NCBI GenBank assembly: GCA_023410645.1
Contig: JAEYPQ010000043.1
Location: 1-28,220 of the forward strand
Length of the DNA stretch: 28,220 nucleotides
Reading direction: 5' to 3'
DNA from: Bacillota bacterium
GTDB taxonomy: Bacteria; Bacillota; Clostridia; TANB77; CAG-465
Shown: piece by piece, positions 22,838 to 28,220 of the stretch
Position numbering within the stretch: the first letter of the stretch is position 1
Layout: each line of letters opens with the position of its first letter
Notes under the pieces: generated by a model
Told to the model about the DNA's origin: nothing
Seen by the model: the letters and a program-made list of their open reading frames with translations, nothing else
Databases searched by the model: none
Translations under genes and position numbers: made by a program

Positions 22838-23236
22838 ATGGTTAAGAGAAATTATATAGTAGCTAGTGTAATAATAATTTTAATTCTAATAAGTGTATTT
22901 ATATTTATAAATCAAAAAAGTAAAATTTTCGATGGAAATATAGTAGAAAATGATAAGCAATTTTCATTAGATTATTTGTTTTTCAATAAGACAATTACTC
23001 ATAAAATGAATATAAAAAAAGACATGTATATTGGTATTAGAATTATTAATACGGTAGGTAATATAGATGTTGTTATAACGGATAATAATAACAATGAGAT
23101 ATATAGAGGAAATAAAATAAGTGAAGATAGTAATTTCTTTGTTAAAGTAGGAGATACTGGGGAATATACAATTAATGTAAAAGGAACTAAGGCTAAAGGT
23201 AGTGTAAGTTTTGATATACTTGAGTTCTATAATTAA
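22838..23236 (+). CDS. Small membrane-anchored beta-domain protein, unknown
   Basis: 132 residues from ATG 22838 with AAAGGGGAAAG; the frame opens at 22784 but without a site. A basic start (MVKRNY) and one hydrophobic helix (IVASVIIILILISVFIFI) precede an extracytoplasmic domain of about 105 residues with regular strands: IGIRIINTVGNIDVVITDNNNNEIYRGN, FFVKVGDTGEYTINVKGTKAKGSVSFDIL. The strand and GxYxI pattern resembles the small PPC-like (pre-peptidase C-terminal) beta-sandwich, but I would not assign a function. Cys-free. Lies between xerD and a convergent ClpP-like gene. Confidence 0.7.
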   Translation: MVKRNYIVASVIIILILISVFIFINQKSKIFDGNIVENDKQFSLDYLFFNKTITHKMNIKKDMYIGIRIINTVGNIDVVITDNNNNEIYRGNKISEDSNFFVKVGDTGEYTINVKGTKAKGSVSFDILEFYN

Positions 23237-23388
23237 TGTGTAAAATTTATTTTAAAATAAACGAGCAAAGATAATGATAAAAATGTTGTGCTTGATTTAT
23301 GACAATATAAATAATATTAATGCTTAAAAAGTAGAAATTCATAGTATAATATTTGAATATCTAGAGCAAGTAAAAATTATGTTATAAC

Positions 23389-23430
23389 TATAATTAATGA
23401 ATAATAAAATATATTAATTATATTTTTGTT
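23389..23430 (+). terminator. AT-only hairpin with T-tract after the 22838 gene
   Basis: TATAATTAAT (23389-23398) pairs with ATTAATTATA (23413-23422), followed by TTTTTGTT. I see nothing else in the 150 nt between the gene end and this hairpin. Confidence 0.45.
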
Positions 23431-23446
23431 AACTTGTATAATTGAT

Positions 23447-23488
23447 AAAGAACTCATTGCATAAGTAATGCTTTGAGTTCTTTATTTT
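23447..23488. terminator. Terminator of the ClpP-like gene (minus) and back-up for the plus strand
   Basis: AAAGAACTCA (23447-23456) pairs with TGAGTTCTTT (23474-23483), with inner GCAT/ATGC. T-runs lie on both outer sides. Confidence 0.75.
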
Positions 23489-23502
23489 TATAAACAAAAC
23501 TG

Positions 23503-24048
23503 TTAATCAAGAGTAGCTTCAAAATCACTAAGATCTGTTATTATTTCAGTAGCTGCTCTAATTTTTATGGCCTCATCAGAATTAACTATATAATCTTTAA
23601 ATTTAATAAGTGATTCTACTTCATAAATTGATAAGTTTGTCTTAATAGATATAGTTTCAATAAAAAAATTGAAAGCATCATATAAAGGCGTAAATACGTT
23701 TAAAACCTCAGAGTAAGTTAAATTACTAGCATGTTTTAAGGTAATAGACGGTTCACGAAATGTTAATTTGCCAACTTTGGTAATAATTCTTTTATTACCG
23801 TATAAAAAAAGAATTGCAGCACAACCTGAGGCAAATGTGGTAATAGTTACTAATTTGCATTTACTTTTTTGTAAACTCGAAATAATAGACATTAAACCAT
23901 GAATTGAACCTTTTTCACTATCAATAATAATAATAATTTTCTTATCAGGCTTTTGTGAAAGTTCGTCAATCTTCATTGCTATTTCTCCACATAATTCATC
24001 GGTCATCTGTCCATTAATATGAATTATTCTTTCAAGATCTTCACTCAT
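23503..24048 (-). CDS. ClpP/crotonase-fold protein, probably catalytically inactive
   Basis: 181 residues; ATG at 24048 behind TAGGAGG. The overall layout is that of ClpP: IIHINGQMTDEL (ClpP RIIFLGxxIxD), a strand KKIIIIIDSEKGSIHGLMSIISSLQ (ClpP INSPGGSVxxGLAIYDTM), a strand KLVTITTFASGCAAILFLYGNKR (ClpP GxAASMGAxLLxAGxKGKR), then KLTFREPS (ClpP RIMIHQP). In this alignment, the nucleophile Ser falls on Cys76 and the catalytic His on Arg98, so Ser-His-Asp chemistry looks lost. It could be a ClpR-like partner subunit or a ClpP-fold protein with a new role. It lies alone between spoIIM-xerD and spoIIAA, with its own near-consensus promoter. Confidence 0.75.
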   Translation of the reverse strand: MSEDLERIIHINGQMTDELCGEIAMKIDELSQKPDKKIIIIIDSEKGSIHGLMSIISSLQKSKCKLVTITTFASGCAAILFLYGNKRIITKVGKLTFREPSITLKHASNLTYSEVLNVFTPLYDAFNFFIETISIKTNLSIYEVESLIKFKDYIVNSDEAIKIRAATEIITDLSDFEATLD

Positions 24049-24097
24049 TCTAATCCTCCTAATTTAATATAATAGAATAATGCACATATATAATTAA

Positions 24098-24126
24098 ATT
24101 ATAACATTATTTTTATGTAAAGTCAA
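24098..24126 (-). promoter_or_regulatory. Sigma-A promoter of the ClpP-like gene
   Basis: On the minus strand: TTGACT (24126-24121), 17-nt spacer, TATAAT (24103-24098). Confidence 0.75.
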
Positions 24127-24160
24127 TATCTCTTAATTTGCAATAAAGCATATAAAAGAA

Positions 24161-24189
24161 TTGCTTTTTTATGTAAATTATGTTATAAT
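24161..24189 (+). promoter_or_regulatory. Sigma-A promoter of the SLH surface protein
   Basis: TTGCTT (24161-24166), 17-nt spacer, TATAAT (24184-24189). Divergent from the ClpP-like promoter 35 nt away. Confidence 0.65.
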
Positions 24190-24227
24190 TAATATAGTAA
24201 TTTTGAAAATCGGAAAGGGAAAAGCAT

Positions 24228-26207
24228 ATGGAAAAAAATATAAAAAAAATAATTTCATTATTAGTATTAATAATATTTGTATTCACAACTATTCCAACAT
24301 TAAATATAGTTAATGCAGCAGATATAACATCACCTGTACTTACAATTACTGGACCTAGTGCATCATATATACAAGATGGTGGAACAGTAAAATATACTTT
24401 AGTTTATACAGATAATGTTGCAGTAACAAATATAACTATAAAACCAAGTGATGTAGTATTAGTTGGGTTTACAGCAACAACTTCTGCTGTAAAAAATGGT
24501 AGTACTGTAACTATTAATATAACAAATATTCATGCAACTAATAATGGATCTAAATATATTATTGTAAATGCTGGTACAGCATCAGATGCTCAAGGAAATG
24601 TGGCTAATAAAGCAGTATCAGATGTATTTAAAATGCCAGATATGGTTATTAGAGATACAACAGCACCAACAATATCTATATCAAATCCAAGTAGTAGTAC
24701 TGTAAGAAAAGGTGGAACTGTTGAATATACTGTAACATATGCTGATAACGTTGGTATAAAAAATATAACTTTAAATCCAAGTAATATAACTTTAAATGGC
24801 TTTAGTGCTAATAGAAATGTAAGTATAATATCAAATACTCAAGCAAAAGTTACACTTACAAATATTCAAGGAAATGAAGGTACAAAAAATATATCAATTT
24901 CTTCTGGAACAGCATCAGATGCTGCGGGAAATGTGGCACCATCTAGAAATTCAAATGCTTTTGCCTTAGTAGATGAACCAGAACAAAATAACAATAACAA
25001 TAATAATAGCAACAATAGTAATAATAACGGTAAAAATAATAACACTGGAAATGGTGGTAAAAATACAAACAATAATGGAAATAAGAATGATTCAAATACT
25101 GGGAATTCTGATCAAAATCAAGATAATGAACCAAATGTTGAAATTGTGCCAGGTATAGATTTTGGATATAATGTAAACACAGAGATAAAGAATTTTGCTT
25201 CTTGGTTAAAATCCAAAAAAGAAAATATATCAAATGTTCAAGAATATAATTATTTATCTGAGGATGAAGAATTAACATATTTTATTGATTACTATAACGG
25301 AAGTGCAGAAGAAAAAACTGTAAATTTAAAATTAAATATACCATTTAAAACAAACATAAAAGAAATAAGTAATGGTGGAAATGTAATTATTCAGGAAGAT
25401 AATTCAACTATTATCGAATGGAATTTAGAATCAGTAAAAAGTCAAGAAAAAAATAGAATTTTTGTTAAAGTAAAATTTGGTAAAGATTTAGAATTAATAA
25501 ATTCTGATAATATGTCTAAAATATTTTACTCTGAACTTACTACAAAAATTGGAGATAATACAACTAGCTCATATTTAAGACAAATATATATAGATAAGTC
25601 AATTACTAAAACAGGTACTTTTGCAGATTCACTAAAATTTTTAACAAGCAATGATAATATAAGGCCAAATGATGAAATAACTAGAGCAGAACTTGCTAAA
25701 ATGATTGCAGATGCTGGAATAATAAATATTGAATATGGTTCTGATAAATATAAAAAATATAAAGATTATAAAAAAATTCCTGTATATTCTAGAGATGCAA
25801 TTTCATCTTTAGCAGATACAAATGTATTTAACATTGAAGATAATAACTTCGATCCTAATTACCCTATTATTAGAGATGATTTTATGAAGATTATGATTAA
25901 TCTATTAGGTTATGTCTCAGATTCAAAAATTAAAGCTGAACAACCAATATACATAATTGATGATTTAGTAAAAGATAGTGATTCTAATGTTAATGAAAAC
26001 AAAAATTATATAATGGAACTTGCTAGATTAAATATATTACCTGAATACAAGACAACAACCAAAGTTGATGAGTATATAAAAAGAAAGGAAGCCTTAGCAA
26101 TAATAAATTCCATAGCTTTCAAATCAACTAGCAATACAGAAGAGTCTAATTCAAGTGTAAGATTTTTAAATATAAATAATATAAAGTATTTATATGACTT
26201 TACATAG
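24228..26207 (+). CDS. Secreted surface protein: two Ig-like repeats, Asn-rich linker, SLH-like C-terminus
   Basis: 659 residues; ATG 24228 after AAAGGG. Signal peptide cut near VNA/AD (about residue 30). Two Ig-like repeats of about 105 residues follow, each opening with (D)ITSPVLTITGPS or TTAPTISISNPS, then GGTVxYTxxYxDNVxxxNITxxPS, and closing with GTASDAxGNVA. Residues about 250-303 are an Asn/Gly-rich linker that must be flexible. The middle (about 310-460) is a beta-rich, DUF11-like segment (NLKLNIPFKTNIKEISNGGNVIIQ...IEWNLESV...RIFVKVKF). The last 190 residues resemble degenerate S-layer homology repeats (FADSLKFLTSNDNIRPNDEITRAELAKMIADAG; FNIEDNNFDPNYPIIRDDFMKIM; LARLNILPEYKTTTKVDEYIKRKEALAIIN). 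This would place the protein non-covalently on cell-wall polymer. No LPXTG. Confidence 0.85.
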   Translation: MEKNIKKIISLLVLIIFVFTTIPTLNIVNAADITSPVLTITGPSASYIQDGGTVKYTLVYTDNVAVTNITIKPSDVVLVGFTATTSAVKNGSTVTINITNIHATNNGSKYIIVNAGTASDAQGNVANKAVSDVFKMPDMVIRDTTAPTISISNPSSSTVRKGGTVEYTVTYADNVGIKNITLNPSNITLNGFSANRNVSIISNTQAKVTLTNIQGNEGTKNISISSGTASDAAGNVAPSRNSNAFALVDEPEQNNNNNNNSNNSNNNGKNNNTGNGGKNTNNNGNKNDSNTGNSDQNQDNEPNVEIVPGIDFGYNVNTEIKNFASWLKSKKENISNVQEYNYLSEDEELTYFIDYYNGSAEEKTVNLKLNIPFKTNIKEISNGGNVIIQEDNSTIIEWNLESVKSQEKNRIFVKVKFGKDLELINSDNMSKIFYSELTTKIGDNTTSSYLRQIYIDKSITKTGTFADSLKFLTSNDNIRPNDEITRAELAKMIADAGIINIEYGSDKYKKYKDYKKIPVYSRDAISSLADTNVFNIEDNNFDPNYPIIRDDFMKIMINLLGYVSDSKIKAEQPIYIIDDLVKDSDSNVNENKNYIMELARLNILPEYKTTTKVDEYIKRKEALAIINSIAFKSTSNTEESNSSVRFLNINNIKYLYDFT

Positions 26208-26222
26208 ATTATAATTTGATAT

Positions 26223-26254
26223 AAAATAGAGTAGTAAAATCTACTCTATTTTTA
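26223..26254 (+). terminator. Terminator of the SLH protein gene
   Basis: AAAATAGAGTAG (26223-26234), loop TAAAAT, CTACTCTATTTT (26241-26252), followed by T. Confidence 0.88.
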
Positions 26255-26311
26255 AATTTCTACATTTTTTTTCTTTTCACTATGATATACTCTCGTTATG
26301 AGGTGGTAAAT

Positions 26312-26617
26312 ATGAAATATACATATGAGGAAGGAAATTTAAATATTAATTTAGATGAGGATTTAGATATGAAATCATGCAAAATTTTAAGAACAATAAT
26401 CGATGGATATATTATGAGATATCAACCAAAAGAGTGCATAATTGACTTAAGTAATGTTAAATTTATGGATAGTAGTGGTATTGGTCTTCTCGTTGGAAGA
26501 TATAATCTGATAAAATTAATAAATTCAAAATTAGTTATTGTTAATCCCACTACAAGTATAAAAAGGGTATTGGAGTTATCAAATATTGCCAAAAATATAG
26601 ATATGAGGAGTGTGTGA
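26312..26617 (+). CDS. spoIIAA: Anti-anti-sigma factor SpoIIAA
   Basis: 101 residues from ATG 26312 (AGGTGG at 26301-26306); the longer frame from 26282 has no site. STAS-domain protein that, when dephosphorylated, binds SpoIIAB and frees sigma-F in the forespore. The signature FMDSSGIGLLVGRYNLIK matches SpoIIAA's FMDSSGLGVILGRYKQIK; the phosphorylated serine would be Ser54. The C-terminal TTSIKRVLELSNIAKNI corresponds to SPAVKRLFDMSGLFKII. The GRY motif favours SpoIIAA over RsbV. The stop overlaps the region just before spoIIAB, the usual coupling. Upstream, an extended -10 (TGATATACT, 26283-26291) lacks a clear -35; no sigma-H match seen. Confidence 0.92.
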   Translation: MKYTYEEGNLNINLDEDLDMKSCKILRTIIDGYIMRYQPKECIIDLSNVKFMDSSGIGLLVGRYNLIKLINSKLVIVNPTTSIKRVLELSNIAKNIDMRSV

Positions 26618-26619
26618 TA

Positions 26620-27072
26620 ATGGTTCAAAATAATGTTAGAATTGATATAAGAGCATTACTTGAAAATGTAGCTTTAGTTAGAGTTGCAATATCTTCATTT
26701 GTATCTAATTTAGATATAACAATAGATGAATTAATGGATATTAAAACAGCAGTATCAGAAGCGGTAACAAATTCAATTGAACATGGATATACTGACGAAA
26801 ATGAAGAAAATAGAGTTATAATAGAATCAAATATTTATTCTGATGAAGATGATATAGTTGAAATAAAAATTATAGATTATGGAATTGGTATAGATGATAT
26901 AGAACTTGCAACAACTCCTGCTTATACATCTAAACCAGAACTTGAACATGCGGGAATGGGATTTACTATTATGGAGACTTTCATGGATGAAATAGTAATA
27001 GATTCAACTAAAGATGAAGGTACTTGTATAACATTAAAAAAGAAAATTAAGAAGAAGAAATCAGTAAAATAA
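26620..27072 (+). CDS. spoIIAB: Anti-sigma-F factor / serine kinase SpoIIAB
   Basis: 150 residues from ATG 26620, which lies 9 nt after AGGAG; a GTG at 26614 is too close to the site. GHKL-family kinase that binds sigma-F and phosphorylates SpoIIAA. Visible: DELMDIKTAVSEAVTNSIEHGY (N box, Glu47 and Asn51), IKIIDYGIGIDDIE (G1), TTPAYTSKPELEHAGMGFTIMETFMDEIVIDS (ATP lid and G2), and a Lys-rich tail. The segment KPELEHAGMGFTIMENF-like is diagnostic for SpoIIAB over RsbW. Arg21 matches the conserved Arg used for partner binding in B. subtilis (from memory). No sigF gene follows in the remaining window, although spoIIAA-spoIIAB-sigF is nearly universal. Confidence 0.93.
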   Translation: MVQNNVRIDIRALLENVALVRVAISSFVSNLDITIDELMDIKTAVSEAVTNSIEHGYTDENEENRVIIESNIYSDEDDIVEIKIIDYGIGIDDIELATTPAYTSKPELEHAGMGFTIMETFMDEIVIDSTKDEGTCITLKKKIKKKKSVK

Positions 27073-27248
27073 TTTGGATTTTTTATATAAAAATGTTGAA
27101 AAAAGATAGTATATATGATAACATAGAAAGCCTGATGGATGTAGAGATAATAAACTACAAAATTACAAAATACAAGTAATTTTCTGAATCTATATTAGTA
27201 TGTGTTTAATGGATATATACTATTTTTGAAGAATATAATCAATAATAA

Positions 27249-27277
27249 TTTAGTGATTAATAATTTTGTAGTATAGT
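27249..27277 (+). promoter_or_regulatory. Candidate sigma-A promoter of the pilin-like gene
   Basis: TTTAGT (27249-27254), 17-nt spacer, TATAGT (27272-27277). Transcription would begin near 27284. Confidence 0.5.
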
Positions 27278-27281
27278 GTAA

Positions 27282-27323
27282 AAAACCTAAGTAAAAAAGG
27301 CTCCATCTTTTAGCTTAGGTTTC
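27282..27323 (+). promoter_or_regulatory. 5' leader hairpin of the pilin-like gene
   Basis: AAACCTAAG pairs with CTTAGGTTT around a loop of about 22 nt containing AAAA/TTTT and GGCTCC. If the promoter at 27249 is right, the hairpin sits at the extreme 5' end of the mRNA. It could stabilise the mRNA or attenuate it. No riboswitch class recognised. Confidence 0.35.
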
Positions 27324-27376
27324 TCTGTGTCCTCTATTTAAAAAATGTTCGGTAAACAAAATGGGGGTAAATAAAT

Positions 27377-28220
27377 TTGAAAAATAAGAAAAAAGGAATA
27401 AGTTTAATAGTGTTAGTGATAACAATAATAGTAATAATATTGTTAGTAACAGCAGTGATACTTGGATTAACAAGAAATAATCCAAGAGATAGTGCTGTAA
27501 AAGCAAAGTTTATGGCAAATTTCACAAATGTAGAAGAAGGTGTTGGAATATATGCGATGAGTAAACTATCTGCAGATAATACAAATTATCAGCTACCAAT
27601 ATCAGATAAGGTAACATTAGCAGAAAAAGAAACAATAAAGAAGGAAGTACCAACATTAGCAGCAAAAATAGCAGAGTTAAATCCAGGAAAGACAATAGAT
27701 AATATAGATTTGTATCATATAGACCCAACACTAATAGGCGCAGAGAATCTTTACTCAAGTAAAACAAAAGGATATCTAATTGATATAGCAACAAAACAAG
27801 TATATGATTATAGTGGAGAATACTTTGAAGATGCAAGATGGCATACACTCGACTCAGGAGTAAAAGATTCAGATTTACCAGATATAGTGGATGATGTAGT
27901 AGATATATGGGATGGCTGGATAAAGTTAACGTTGTACTATCCATCAAATTCAACAGAAAGAAAATGGAGATTAGGAGAGACAGGGGAAGTAAGAAGTGCT
28001 GAGTATGATGATTGGAAAGATTATACAGGACCAATAACAGTAAGATTATCTGATGTAGAAAATATATGGATAAGTTATATAGTAGATGGGAAAAAAGTAG
28101 TAATACCACCATTAGGAAAAGTAGCAGTAGATATAGTACCAGATAGTAGAGAACCAGTAGATAGTGTAAAAGTAAATATATACTATGATGAAGGAGCAAC
28201 AAAGAAGGAGTATAAAGTAG
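27377..28220 (+). CDS. Pilin-like secreted protein (3' end outside window)
   Basis: 281 residues visible, frame open at the right edge. The start is TTG 27377, 9 nt after GGGGG (27363-27367); no ATG fits. The N-terminus MKNKKKG/ISLIVLVITIIVIILLVTAVIL is a class III (type IV pilin-like) signal: basic leader, prepilin-peptidase Gly7, and a hydrophobic helix; the Glu at mature position 5 is replaced by Val. Then comes a domain of about 130 residues (residues about 35-170) with WHTLDSG, followed by a beta-module around LTLYYPSNSTERKWRLGETG...WKDYTGPITVRLSDVENIWISYI, resembling the chitobiase C-terminal-like repeat, and a further repeat starting DIVPDSREPV. Related KGISLIVLVITIIV proteins are common in gut Clostridia. 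Possibly a pseudopilin or surface protein; function unknown. Confidence 0.8.
   Translation, partial: MKNKKKGISLIVLVITIIVIILLVTAVILGLTRNNPRDSAVKAKFMANFTNVEEGVGIYAMSKLSADNTNYQLPISDKVTLAEKETIKKEVPTLAAKIAELNPGKTIDNIDLYHIDPTLIGAENLYSSKTKGYLIDIATKQVYDYSGEYFEDARWHTLDSGVKDSDLPDIVDDVVDIWDGWIKLTLYYPSNSTERKWRLGETGEVRSAEYDDWKDYTGPITVRLSDVENIWISYIVDGKKVVIPPLGKVAVDIVPDSREPVDSVKVNIYYDEGATKKEYKV

Larger units (their letters stand above)
27073..27376 (+). other. 304-nt spacer after spoIIAB, no gene seen
   Basis: This is where sigF would be expected. All plus frames are stop-rich and no sigma-factor remnant is recognisable. It contains the next gene's promoter and a leader hairpin, and otherwise AT-rich sequence without clear structure. 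No convincing terminator for spoIIAB is visible. Confidence 0.6.

Noticed and set aside
24943..25278. Minus-strand open frames over the Asn-rich linker of the SLH protein
   Set aside because: They arise from the AAT/AAC-rich repeat read backwards and show no ribosome site or recognisable domain.
27073..27283. A cyclic di-GMP (GEMM) riboswitch before the pilin-like gene, suggested by AGAAAGCCTGATGG
   Set aside because: The two paired domains and the conserved CGCACAGGGCAAACC-type core are absent.
27300..27376. A preQ1-I riboswitch, suggested by CCTCTATTTAAAAAA
   Set aside because: The 5' AGAGG arm and the conserved loop are missing.
27522..28202. A Leu/Tyr-rich 226-codon minus-strand frame at the right edge
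   Set aside because: It is antisense to the pilin-like gene, whose sense frame has a signal, a ribosome site and recognisable modules.

Overview
The window is AT-rich, single-membrane Firmicute (Bacillota, class Clostridia) chromosome. Evidence: low-GC codon use, strong AGGAGG ribosome binding sites, near-consensus sigma-A promoters, an LPXTG surface protein with a sortase, an SLH-type surface protein, and sporulation genes (spoIIM, spoIIAA, spoIIAB, a spore-photoproduct-lyase-family gene). An uncultured gut-type anaerobe is a reasonable guess, but the genus cannot be read from this window.

Layout. 1-480 is the tail of a secreted protein cut by the window edge. 754-4699 holds a secreted bactofilin-like membrane protein and a SERCA-type Ca2+ ATPase. 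4750-5757 (minus) is a spore photoproduct lyase homologue that lacks the expected H-donor cysteine. 5913-8419 holds a small membrane-anchored protein, a short ribosome hibernation factor, the tRNA t6A enzyme Sua5/TsaC and a 60-residue membrane protein. 8591-18652 is the end of the spc/alpha ribosomal cluster (adk, map, infA, rpmJ, rpsM, rpsK, rpsD, rpoA, rplQ). Between map and infA lies a 5-kb surface-adhesion block: a sortase, a thioester-domain/Cna-B LPXTG adhesin, and a broken membrane-protein gene. 19303-21090 holds tmcAL (minus) and an RNase HI. 21165-27072 follows the classical spoIIM-xerD-...-spoIIAA-spoIIAB order, but sigF does not follow spoIIAB. A catalytically degenerate ClpP-like gene (minus) and an SLH surface protein sit inside that stretch. 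The window ends in a pilin-like secreted protein with a motif resembling that of the left-edge gene.

The most unusual stretch is 18732-19275, between rplQ and tmcAL. A perfect consensus promoter drives about 500 nt that are GC-richer than the other spacers. They contain three mini-ORFs, each behind a good Shine-Dalgarno sequence, separated by small GC-rich hairpins. The stretch ends in a terminator-like hairpin whose loop contains an anti-Shine-Dalgarno sequence. I could not assign it to a known RNA family. It is either a large structured RNA or a tandem mini-peptide transcript.

Other points: an in-frame stop in a paralogue of the 5913-6497 gene, an enlarged L17, and a sigma-E-like promoter at spoIIM.
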